From contig CANTFL010001458.1 in the NCBI GenBank assembly GCA_947650285.1, positions 124,001-188,000 on the forward strand: DNA of 64,000 nucleotides, read 5' to 3'. Each line of letters starts with the position of its first letter. Positions within the stretch are counted from its first letter, which is position 1. The stretch comes from Hyaloperonospora brassicae (lineage: Eukaryota > Oomycota > Peronosporomycetes > Peronosporales > Peronosporaceae). The notes under the pieces are model-generated. The model ran no database searches and was not told the origin of the DNA. It saw nothing but the letters and a program-made list of their open reading frames with translations. The position numbers were made by a program, and so were the translations under genes. Shown here one piece after another: positions 37,935-49,600 of the stretch.

Positions 37935-38260
37935 TCCGCAATTAGCATGGAGATCACGATCAGGAAGCGATCGAGATCGTGATCATTGATCAGGCAGGTG
38001 ATCGCGGTCGTGACCATTGATCAGGTAGGTGATCGCGATCGTGATCAGTGATCAGATATGTGATCGCGATCGTGACCATTGATCAGGTAGGTGATCGCGG
38101 TCAAGCTGGTGTGGAGCACACCATGTGATCCGCGATCAGCAAGGCGATCACGATCAGGCAGCGATCGAGATCGTGATCAGTGATCAGGTATGTGATCGCG
38201 ATCATTATCATTGATCAGGTAGGTGATCGCGATCAAGTTGGTGTGGAGCACACCATGTGA
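37935..38260 (+). repeat. 326-bp direct repeat, copy 1
   Basis: The run GCAATTAGCATGGAG, GATCAGGCAGGTGATCGCGG (37991), a double GATATGTG stretch and GATCAGGCAGCG is repeated 326 bp downstream (mark at 38317). The length is not a multiple of 101 or 132, because the block includes a unit without a dyad box. Confidence 0.85.
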
Positions 38261-38586
38261 TCCGCAATTAGCATGGAGATCACGATCAGGAAGCGATCGA
38301 GATCGTGATCATTGATCAGGCAGGTGATCGCGGTCGTGACCATTGATCAGGTAGGTGATCGCGATCGTGATCAGTGATCAGATATGTGATCGCGATCGTG
38401 ACCATTGATCAGGTAGGTGATCGCGGTCAAGCTGGTGTGGAGCACACCATGTGATCCGCGATCAGCAAGGCGATCACGATCAGGCAGCGATCGAGATCGT
38501 GATCAGTGATCAGGTATGTGATCGCGATCATTATCATTGATCAGGTAGGTGATCGCGATCAAGTTGGTGTGGAGCACACCATGTGA
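38261..38586 (+). repeat. 326-bp direct repeat, copy 2
   Basis: This is an immediate tandem copy of the previous block with no difference noticed apart from its left edge. It is followed by the GATATCTGGTCGCG unit and the first double-box mini-unit. Confidence 0.85.
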
Positions 38587-38693
38587 TCCGCGATCAGCAA
38601 GGCGATCACGATCAGGAAGCGATCGAGATCGTGATCAGTGATCAGATATCTGGTCGCGATCGTGACCATCGATCAGGTAGGTGATCGCGATCA

Positions 38694-38755
38694 AGCTGGT
38701 GTGGAGAACACCATTTTATCGCGATCAAGTTGGTTTGGAGCACATCATGTGATCC
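38694..38755 (+). repeat. Double-box mini-unit (34-bp spacing)
   Basis: Two dyad boxes lie only 34 bp apart: GGTGTGGAGAACACC, then ATTTTATCGCGATCAAG, then TTGGTTTGGAGCACATC. Thirty-four equals 101 minus 67, the distance between the two copies of the 8-bp repeat ATGTGATC inside a unit, so a deletion between those repeats explains it; ATTTTATC is then a mutated ATGTGATC. Copies with the same spacing occur near 39191, 46704, 47134, 47626 and 52390. Confidence 0.85.
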
Positions 38756-39329
38756 GCGATCAGCAAGGCGATCACGATCAGGAAGCGATCGAGATCGTGA
38801 TCAGTGATCAGGTATGTGCTCGCGATCGTGATCATTGATCAGGTAGGTGATCGCGATCAACTTGGTGTGGAGCACATCATGTGATCCGCGATCAGCAAGG
38901 CGATCACGATCAGGAAGCGATCGAGATCGTGATCAGTGATCAGGTATGTGATCGCGATCGTGATCATTGATCAGGTAGGTGATCGCGATCAACTTGGTGT
39001 GGAGCACACAATGTGATCCGCAACTAGCATGGAGATCACGATCAGGAAGCGATCGAGATCGTGATCATTGATCAGGTAGGTGATCGCGGTCGTGACCATT
39101 GATCAGGTAGGTGATCGCGATCGTGATCAGTGATCAGATATGTGATCGCGATCGTGACCATCGATCAGGTAGGTGATCGCGATCAAGCTGGTGTGGAGAA
39201 CACCATTTTATCGCGATCAAGTTGGTTTGGAGCACATCATGTGATCCGCGATCAGCAAGGCGATCACGATCAGGAAGCAATTGAGATCGTGATCAGTGAT
39301 CAGGTAGGTGGTCGCGATCGTGACCATTG

Positions 39330-40080
39330 ATTAGGTAGGTGATCGCAATTAAGTTGGTGTGGAGCAGACCATGTGATCCGCGACCAGCAAGGCGATCACG
39401 ATCAGGAAGCGATCGAGATCGTGATCAGTGATCAGATATGTGGTCGTGATCGTGACCATTGACCAGGTAGGTGATTGCGATCAGGATCAGTGATCAGGTA
39501 GGTGATCGTGACCAAGTTGATGTGGAGCACACCATGTGATCCGCGATCAGCAAGGCGATAACGATCAAAAAGCAATCGAGATCGTGATCCGTGATCAGGT
39601 ATGAGTTCGTGATCGTGACCATTGATCAGATATATGGTCGCGATCGTGACCATTGATCAGGTAGGTGATTGCGATCGTGATCAGTGATCAGGTATGTGAT
39701 CGCGATCGTGACAATTGACCAGGTATGTGATCGCGATCGTGACAATTGATCAGGTAGGTAATGACGATCGAGCTGTTGTTGAGCACACCATGAGATCCGC
39801 GATCAGCAAGGCGATCACGATCAGGAAGCGATCGAGATCGTGATCAGTGATTAGGTATGTGATCGCGATCGTGATCAGTGATCAGATATGTGGTCGCGAT
39901 CGTGATCATTGATCAGGAAGGTCATCGCGATCGTGATCATTGATCAGGTAGGTGATTGTGACCAAGTTGATGTGGAGCACACCATGTGATCCGCGATCAG
40001 CAAGGCAATCATGATCAGGAAGCAATCGAGATCGTGATCAGTGATCAGGTATGTGGTCGTGATCGTGACCATTGATCAGG
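39330..40080 (+). repeat. Strongly diverged units with CpG transitions
   Basis: Units here depart most from consensus. CpG sites are often changed to TpG or CpA: GATTGCGATC for GATCGCGATC, GTGATTGTGACCAAG for GTGATCGCGATCAAG, GCAATCGAG for GCGATCGAG, and GTCGTGATCG for GTCGCGATCG. The box is also altered (TTGATGTGGAGC at 39509 and 39966, GTTGTTGAGCACACC at 39774). Box-less joins appear at 39478 and 39665. No gene is present. Confidence 0.75.
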
Positions 40081-40459
40081 TAGGTGATCGCGATCAAATT
40101 TGTGTGGAGCACACCATGTGATCCGCGATCAGCAAGGCGATCACGATCAGGAAGCGATCGAGATCGTGATCAGTGATCAGATATGTGATCGCGGTCGTGA
40201 TCATTGATCAGGTAGGTGATCGCGATCAAGCTGGTGTGGAGCAAACCATGTGATCCGCGATCAGCAAGGCGATCACGATCAGGAAGCGATCGTGATCGTG
40301 ATCAGTGATCAGATACGTGGTCGTGATCGTGAACAGTAATCAGGTATGTGGTCGTGATAATGCCATTGATCAGGTAGGTGATCGCGATCAAGCTGGTGTG
40401 GAGCACACCATGTGATCCGCAACCAGCAACGCGATCACGATCAGAAAGCGATCGAGATC

Positions 40460-41540
40460 GTGATTAGTGATCAGATGGGGATTGAGATCGTTATCATTGA
40501 TCAGGAATGTGATCGCGATCAAGCTGGTGTGGAGCAAACCATGTGATCCGCGATCAGCAAGGCGATCACGATCAGGAAGCAATCGTGATCGTGATCAGTG
40601 ATCAGATACGTGGTCGAGATCGTGAACAGTGATAAGGTATGTGGTCGTGATCATGCCATTGATCAGGTAGGTGATCGCGATCAAGTTGGTGTGGAGCACA
40701 CCATGTGATCCGCAACCACCAAGGCGATCACGATCAGAAAGCGATCGAGATCGTGATTAGTGATCAGATGGGGATCGCGATCGTTATCATTGATCAGGTA
40801 GGTGATCGCGATCGTGATCATCGATCAGGTAGGTGATCGCGATCAACTTGGTGTGGAGCACACCATGTGATCCGCGATCAGCAAGGCGATCACGATCAGG
40901 AAGCGATCGAGATCTTGATCAGTGATCAGGTATGTGCTCGCGATCGTTATCATTGATCAGATGGGGATCGCGATCGTTATCATTGATCAGGTAGGTGATC
41001 GCGATCGTGATCATCGATCAGGTAGGTGATCGCGATCAACTTGGTGTGGAGCACACCATGCGATCCGCAACCAACAAGGCAATCTCGATCAGGAAGCGAT
41101 CGAGATCGTGATCAGTGATCAGATATGTGATCGCGATCGTGACCATTGATCAGGTAGGTGGTCGCGATCAAATTTGTGTGGAGCACACCATGTGATCCGC
41201 GATCAGCAAGGCGATCAAAATCAGGAAGCGATCGAGATCGTGACCATTGATCAGGTATGTGATCGCGATCGTGATCGTCGATCAGGTAGGTGATCGCGAT
41301 CAAGTTGGTGTGGAGCACACCATGTGATCCGCGATCAGCAAGGCGATCATAATCAGGAAGCGATCGAGATCGTGATCAGTGATCAGGTAAGTGGTCGCGA
41401 TCGTTATCATTGATCAGGTAGGTGATCGCGATCAAAATGGTGTGGAGCACACCATGTGATCCGCGACCAGCAAGGCGATCACGATCAGAAAGCAATCGAG
41501 ATCGTGATCAGTGATCAGATGGGGATCGCGATCGTGACCA
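40460..41540 (+). repeat. GATGGGGAT subfamily units
   Basis: Units carrying GATCAGATGGGGATCGCG (or GGGGATTGAG) in place of GATCAGATATGTGATCGCG occur near 40474, 40766, 40957 and 41517. They recur in copy B near 47930, 48514, 48810, 49100, 49558 and 50116. They replace one GATC-flanking TATGT by GGGG and are followed by CGTTATCATTGATC. This is a useful subfamily mark for phylogeny within the array. Confidence 0.8.
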
Positions 41541-43555
41541 TTGATCAGGTAGGTGATCGCGATCAAGTTGGTGTGGAGCACACCATGTGATCCGCGATCA
41601 GCAAGGCGGTCTCGATCAAAAAGCGATCAAGATCGTGATCAGTGATCAGATACGTGATCTCGATCGTGATCAAGCTGGTGTGGACCACACCATGTGATCC
41701 GCGATCAGCAAGGGGATGACGATCAGGAAGCGATCGAGATCGTGATCAGTTATCAGATACGTGATCGCGATCGTGACCATTGACCAGGTAGGTGATCGCG
41801 ATCAAGCTGGTGTGGAGCACACCATGTGATCCGCGATCAGCAAGGCGATCACGATCAGGAAGCGATCGAGATCGTGATCAGTGATCAGGTATGTGATCGC
41901 GATCGTGACCATTGATCAGGTAGGTGATCGCGATCAAGTTGGTGTGGAGCACACCATGTGATCCGCGATCAGCAAGGCGATCACGATCAGGAAGCAATCG
42001 ATATCGTAATCAGATATGTGGTCGTGATAGTGATCAGTGATCAGATATGTGATCGCGATCGTGACCATTGATCAGGTAGGTGATCGCGATCAAGCTGGTG
42101 TGGAGCACACCATGTGATCCGCGATCAGCAAGGCGATCACGATCAGGAAGCGATCGAGATCGTGATCAGTGATCAGGTATCTGATCGCGATCGTGACCAT
42201 TGATCAGGTAGGTGATCGCGATCAAGTTGGTGTGGAGCACACCATGTGATCCGCGACCACCAAGGCGATCACGATCAGGAAGCAATCGAGATCGTGATCA
42301 GTGATCAGATATCTGGTCGCGATCGTTATCATTGATCAGGTAGGTGATCGCGATCAAGTTGGTGTGGAGCACACCATGTGATCCGCGATCAGCAAGGCGG
42401 TCTCGATCAAAAAGCGATCAAGATCGTGATCAGTGATCAGGATACGTGATCTCGATCGTGATCAAGCTGGTGTGGAGCACACCATGTGATCCGCGACCAG
42501 CAAGGCGATGACGATCAGGAAGCGATCGAGATCGTGATCAGTGATCAGATACTTGATCGCGATCGTGACCATCGATCAGGTAGGTGATCGCGATCAAGTT
42601 GGTGTGGAGCACACCATGTGATCCGCGATCAGCAAGGCGATCACGATCAGGAAGCGATCGAGATCGTGATCAGTGATCAGATTTGTGGATCGTGATCGTG
42701 ACCATTGATCAGGTAGTGTGATCGCGATCAACTTGGTGTGGAGCACACCATGTGATCCGCGATCAGCAAGGCGATCACGATCAGGAAGCGATCGAGATCG
42801 TGATCAGTGATCAGGTATGTGATCGCGATCGTGACCATTGATCAGGTAGGTGATCGCGATCAAGCTGGTGTGGAGCACACCATGTGATCCGCGATCAGCA
42901 AGGCGATCACGATCAGGAAGCGATCGATATGTATAAATGATCGTGATCAGTGATCAGGTATGTGATCGCGATCGTGACCATTGATCAGGTAGGTGATCGC
43001 GATCAACTTGGTGTGGAGCACACCATGTGATCCGCGATCAGCAAGGCGATGACGATCAGGAAGCGATCGAGATCGTGACCATTGATCAGGTATGTGATCG
43101 CGATCGTGATCATTGATCAGGTAGGTGATCGCGATCAAGTTGGTGTGGAGCACACCATGTGATCCGCGATCAGCAAGGCGATCACGATCAGGAAGCAATC
43201 GAGATCGTGATCAGTGATCAGATATGTGGTCGCGATCGTGATCATTGATCAGGACGGTCATCGCGATCGTGATCATTGATCAGGTAGGTGATCGTGACCA
43301 AGTTGATGTGGAGCACACCATGTGATCCGCGATCAGCAAGGCGATCACGATCAGGAAGCGATCAAGTTCGTGACCATTGATCAGGTATGTGATCGCGATC
43401 AAGTTGGTGTGGAGTACACCATGTGATCCGCGATCAGCAAGGCGATCACGATCAGGAAGCGATCGAGATCGTGATCATTGATCAGGTATGTGATCGCGAT
43501 CGTGATCATTGATCAGGTAGGTGATCGCGATCGAGCTGGTGTGGGCACACCATGT

Positions 43556-43664
43556 GATCCGCGATCAGCAAGGCGATCACGATCAGGAAGCGATCGAGAT
43601 CGTAATCAGTGATCAGAAATGAGGTCGCAATTGTGACCATTGATCAGATAGTTGATCGCAATCG
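43556..43664 (+). repeat. Junction unit between the two 8.5-kb copies
   Basis: After the GTGTGGGCACACC box at 43539, one ordinary unit with GAGATCGTAATCAG and the GAAATGAGG mark (43611) leads into the GAGTACACCCTG box, where copy B becomes collinear with copy A. The same GAAATGAGG unit is found at 22321, 36272, 37196 and 44862, so the join probably used homology between such units. Confidence 0.7.
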
Positions 43665-46600
43665 AGCTGGTGTGGAGTACACCCTGTGATCCGCGATCAG
43701 CAAGGCGATCACAATCAGGAAGCGATCGAGATCGTGATCAGTGATCAGGTATGTGATCACGATCGTGATCATTGATAAGGTAGGTGATCGCGATCAACTT
43801 GGTGTGGAGCACACACTGTGATCCGCAACTCAGCATGGAGATCACGATCAGGAAGCGATCGAGATCGTGATCAGTGATCAGATACGTGGTCGCGGTCGTG
43901 ACCATTGATCAGGTAGGTGATCGCGATCGTGATCAGTGATCAGATATGTGATCGCGATCGTGACCATTGATCAGGTAGGTGATCGCGGTCAAGCTGGTGT
44001 GGAGCCCACCATGTGATCCGCGATCAGCAAGGCGATCACGATCAGGAAGCGATCGAGATCGTGATCAGTGATCAGATATTTGATCGCGGTCGTGACCATT
44101 GATCAGGTAGGTGATCGCGATCAAGCTGGTGTGGAGCACACCATGTGATCCGCGATCAGCAAGGCGATCACAATCAGGAAGCGATCGAGATCGTGATCAG
44201 TGATCAGGTATGTGGTCGCGATCGTGATCATTGATCAGGTAAGTGATCGCGATCAACTTGGTGTGGAGCACACCATGTGATCCGCGATCAGCAAGGCAAT
44301 CTCGATCAGGAAGCGATCGAGATCGTGATCAGTGATCAGATATGTGATCGCGGTCGTGGCCTTTGATCAGGTAGGTGATCGCGATCAAGCTGGTGTGGAG
44401 CACACCATGTGATCCGCGATCAGCAAGGCGATCACGATCAGGAAGCGATCGAGATCGTGATCAGTGATCAGGTATGTGCTCGCGATCGTGATCATTGATC
44501 AGGTAGGTGATCGCGATCAAGCTGGTGTGGAGCACACCATGTGATCCGCGATCAGCAAGGCGATCACGATCAGGAAGCGATCGAGATCGTGATCAGTGAT
44601 CAGGTATGTGCTCGCGATCATTATCATTGATCAGGTAGGTGATCGCGATCAAGCTGGTGTGGAGCACACCATGTGATCCGCGATCAGCAAGGCGATCACG
44701 ATCAGGAAGCGATCGAGATCGTGATCAGTGATCAGGTATGTGATCACGATCGTGATCATTGATCAGGTAAGTGATCGCGATCAACTTGGTGTGGAGCACA
44801 CCATGTGATCCGCGATCAGCAAGGCGATCACGATCAGGAAGCGATCGAGATCGTAATCAGTGATCAGAAATGAGGTCGCAATTGTGACCATTGATCAGAT
44901 AGTTGATCGCAATCGAGCTGGTGTGGAGTACACCCTGTGATCCGCGATCAGCAAGGCGATCACAATCAGGAAGCGATCGAGATCGTGATCAGTGATCAGG
45001 TATGTGATCGCGATCATTATCATTGATCAGGTAGGTGATCGCGATCAAGTTGGTGTGGAGCACACCATGTGATCCGCGATCAGCAAGGCGATCACGATCA
45101 GGAAGCGATCGAGATCGTGATCAGTGATCAGATATCTGGTCGCGATCGTGACCATTGATCAGGTAGGTGATCGCGATCAAGCTGGTGTGGAGCACACCAT
45201 GTGATCCGCGATCAGCAAGGCGATCACAATCAGGAAGCGATCGAGATCGTGATCAGTGATCAGGTATGTGATCACGATCGTGATCATTGATCAGGTAAGT
45301 GATCGCGATCAACTTGGTGTGGAGCACACCATGTGATCCGCGATCAGCATGGCGATCACGATCAGGAAGCGATCGAGATCGTGATCAGTGATCAGGTATG
45401 TGCTCGCGATCATTATCATTGATCAGGTAGGTGATCGCGATCAAGCTGGTGTGGAGCACACCATGTGATCCGCGATCAGCAAGGCGATCACGATCAGGAA
45501 GCGATCGAGATCGTGATCAGTGATCAGGTATGTGATCGCGATCGTGATCATTGATCAGGTAGGTGATCGCGATCAACTTGGTGTGGAGCACACAATGTGA
45601 TCCGCAATCAGCATGGAGATCACGATCAGGAAGCGATCGAGATCGTGATCAGTGATCAGATATGTGATCGCGGTCGTGACCATTGATCAGGTAGGTGATC
45701 GCGATCGTGATAAGTGATCACGATCATGTGGATCGCGATCGTGACCATTGATCAGGTAGGTGATCGCGGTCAAGCTGGTGTGGAGCCCACCATGTGATCC
45801 GCGATCAGCAAGGCGATCACGATCAGGAAGCGATCGAGATCGTGATCAGTGATCAGGTATGTGATCGCGGTCGTGACCATTGATCAGGTAGGTGATCGCG
45901 ATCAAGTTGGTGTGGAGCACACCATGTGATCCGCGATCAGCAAGGCGATCACGATCAGGAAGCGATCGAGATCGTGATCAGTGATCAGGTATGTGATCGC
46001 GGTCGGACCATTGATCAGGTAGGTGATCGCGATCAAGCTTGGTGTGGAGCACACCATGTGATCCGCGATCAGCAAGGCGATCACGATCAGGAAGCGATCG
46101 AGATCGTGATCAGTGATCAGGTATGTGATCGCGATCATGATCATTGATCAGGTAGGTGATCGCGATCAAGTTGGTGTGGAGCACACCATGTGATCCGCGA
46201 TCAGCAAGGCGATCACGATCAGGAAGCGATCGAGATCGTGATCAGTGATCAGATATCTGGTCGCGATCGTGACCATCGATCAGGTAGGTGATCGCGATCA
46301 AGTTGGTGTGGAGCACACCATGTGATCCGCGATCAGCAAGGCGATCACGATCAGGAAGCGATCGAGATCGTGATCAGTGATCAGGTATGTGCTCGCGATC
46401 GTGACCATTGATCAGGTAGGTGATCGCGATCAAGCTGGTGTGGAGCACACCATGTGATCCGCGATCAGCAAGGCAATCACGATCAGGCAGCGATCGAGAT
46501 CGTGATCAGTGATCAGGTATGTGATCGCGATCATTATCATTGATCAGGTAGGTGATCGCGATCAAGTTGGTGTGGAGCACACCATGTGATCCGCGATCAG

Positions 46601-49600
46601 CAAGGCGATCACGATCAGGAAGCGATCGAGATCGTGATCAGTGATCAGATATCTGGTCGCGATCGTGACCATCGATCAGGTAGGTGATCGCGATCAAGCT
46701 GGTGTGGAGAACACCATTTTATCGCGATCAAGTTGGTTTGGAGCACATCATGTGATCCGCGATCAGCAAGGCGATCACGATCAGGAAGCGATCGAGATCG
46801 TGATCAGTGATCAGGTATGTGCTCGCGATCGTGATCATTGATCAGGTAGGTGATCGCGATCAAGTTGGTGTGGAGCACACCATGTGATCCGCGATCAGCA
46901 AGGCGATCACGATCAGGAAGCGATCGAGATCGTGATCAGTGATCAGGTATGTGATCGCGATCGTGATCATTGATCAGGTAGGTGATCGCGATCAAGTTGG
47001 TGTGGAGCACACCATGTGATCCGCGATCAGCAAGGCGATCACGATCAGGAAGCGATCGAGATCGTGATCAGTGATCAGGTATGTGGTCGCGATCGTGACC
47101 ATCGATCAGGTAGGTGATCGCGATCAAGCTGGTGTGGAGAACACCATTTTATCGCGATCAAGTTGGTTGGAGCACATCATGTGATCCGCGATCAGCAAGG
47201 CGATCACGATCAGGAAGCGATCGAGATCGTGATCAGTGATCAGGTATGTGCTCGCGATCGTGATCATTGATCAGGTAGGTGATCGCGATCAAGCTTGGTG
47301 TGGAGCACACCATGTGATCCGCGACCAGCAAGGCGATCACGATCAGGAAGCGATCGAGATCGTGATCAGTGATCAGGTATGTGATCGCGATCGTGATCAT
47401 TGATCAGGTAGGTGATCGCGATCAACTTGGTGTGGAGCACACAATGTGATCCGCGACTAGCAAGGCGATCACGATCAGGAAGCGATCGAGATCGTGATCA
47501 GTGATCAGGTAGGTGATCGCGGTCGTGACCATTGATCAGATAGGTGATCGCGATCGTGATCAGTGATCAGATATGTGATCGCGATCGTGACCATTGATCA
47601 GGTAGGTGATCGCGATCAAGCTGGTGTGGAGAACACCATTTTATCGGATCAAGTTGGTTTGGAGCACACCATGTGATCCGCGATCAGCAAGGCGATCACG
47701 ATCAGGAAGCAATTGAGATCGTGATCAGTGATCAGGTATGTGATCGCGATCGTGACAATTGACCAGGTATGTGATCGCGATCGTGACAATTGATCAGGTA
47801 GGTAATCGCGATCGAGCTGTTGTTGAGCACACCATGAGATCCGCGATCAGCAAGGCGATCACGATCAGGAAGCGATCGAGATCGTGATCAGTGATTAGGA
47901 ATGTGATCGAGATCGTGATTAGTGATCAGATGGGGATCGCGGTCGTTATCATTGATCAGGTAGGTGATCGCGATCGTGATCATTGATCAGGTAGGTGATC
48001 GCGATCAACTTGGTGTGGAGCACACCATGTAATCCGCGACCAGCAAGGCAATCACGATCAGGAAGCGATCGAGATCGTGATCAGTGATCAGATATGTGAT
48101 CGCGATCGTGACCATTGATCAGGTAGGTGATCGCGATCAAATTGGTGTGGAGCACACCATGTGATCCGCGATCAGCAAGGCGATCACGATCAGGAAGCGA
48201 TCGAGATCGTGATCAGTGATCAGATATGTGATCGCGGTCGTGATCATTGATCAGGTAGGTGATCGCGATCAAGCTGGTGTGGAGCAAACCATGTGATCCG
48301 CGATCAGCAAGGCGATCACGATCAGGAAGCGATCGTGATCGTGATCAGTGATCAGATACGTGGTCGTGATCGTGAACAGTAATCAGGTATGTGGTCGTGA
48401 TAATGCCATTGATCAGGTAGGTGATCGCGATCAAGCTGGTGTGGAGCACACCATGTGATCCGCAACCAGCAACGCGATCACGATCAGAAAGCGATCGAGA
48501 TCGTGATTAGTGATCAGATGGGGATTGAGATCGTTATCATTGATCAGGAATGTGATCGCGATCAAGCTGGTGTGGAGCAAACCATGTGATCCGCGATCAG
48601 CAAGGCGATCACGATCAGGAAGCAATCGTGATCGTGATCAGTGATCAGATACGTGGTCGAGATCGTGAACAGTGATAAGGTAGTGGTGTGATCATGCCAT
48701 TGATCAGGTAGGTGATCGCGATCAAGTTGGTGTGGAGCACACCATGTGATCCGCAACCACCAAGGCGATCACGATCAGAAAGCGATCGAGATCGTGATTA
48801 GTGATCAGATGGGGATCGCGATCGTTATCATTGATCAGGTAGGTGATCGCGATCGTGATCATCGATCAGGTAGGTGATCGCGATCAACTTGGTGTGGAGC
48901 ACACCATGTGATCCGCGATCAGCAAGGCGATCACGATCAGGAAGCGATCGAGATCTTGATCAGTGATCAGGTATGTGGTCGCGATCGTGATCATTGATCA
49001 GGTAGGTGATCGCGATCAAGCTGGTGTGGAGCACACCATGTGATCCGCGATCAGCAAGGCGATCACGATCAGAAAGCGATCGAGATCGTGATTAGTGATC
49101 AGATGGGGATCGCGATCGTTATCATTGATCAGGTAGGTGATCGCGATCGTGATCATCAATCATTTAGGTGATCGCGATCAACTTGATGTGGAGCACACCA
49201 TGCGATCCGCGATCAGCAAGGCGATCACGATCAGAAAGCGATCGAGATCGTGATTAGTGATCAGGTATGTGCTCGCGATCGTGACCATTGATCAGGTAGG
49301 TGATCGCGATCAAATTGGTGTGGAGCACACCATGTGATCCGCGATCAGCAAGGCGATCAAAATCAGGAATCGATCGAGATCGTGACCATTGATCAGGTAT
49401 GTGATCGCGATCGTGATCATTGATCAGGTAGGTGATCGCGATCAACTTGGTGTGGAGCACACCATGTGATCCGCGATCAGCAAGGCGATCACGATCAGGA
49501 AGCGATCGAGATCGTGATCAGTGATCAGATATGTGATCGCGATCGTTATCATTGATCAGATGGGGATCGCGATCGTTATCATTGATCAGGTAGGTGATCG

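Larger units (their letters stand above)
34945..43555 (+). repeat. Segmental duplication of about 8.6 kb, copy A
   Basis: A chain of rare marks is found in the same order in copy B: GAGTACACCCTG (34956), TTGATAAGG (35051), GTGGCCTTTG (35634), GAGAACACCATTTTATC (38704), GAGCTGTTGTTGAGC (39770), GAGCAAACC (40237), ATGCGATCCGCAACC (41059), TACGTGATCTCG (41651), AGGACGGTCATCG (43251) and GTGTGGGCACACC (43539). Offsets to copy B run 8721, 7666, 8003, 8043, 8598, 8454 as internal units are gained or lost. Copy A carries an extra tandem 8-unit block of 1,056 bp that copy B lacks. Confidence 0.88.

Noticed and set aside
45902..46144. Small membrane protein (hydrophobic run FLIVIALLIADHMV on the minus strand)
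   Set aside because: The hydrophobic run is simply the reverse strand of GATCAGCAAGGCGATCACG and neighbouring bases and occurs in hundreds of units; an opposite-strand frame overlaps it.
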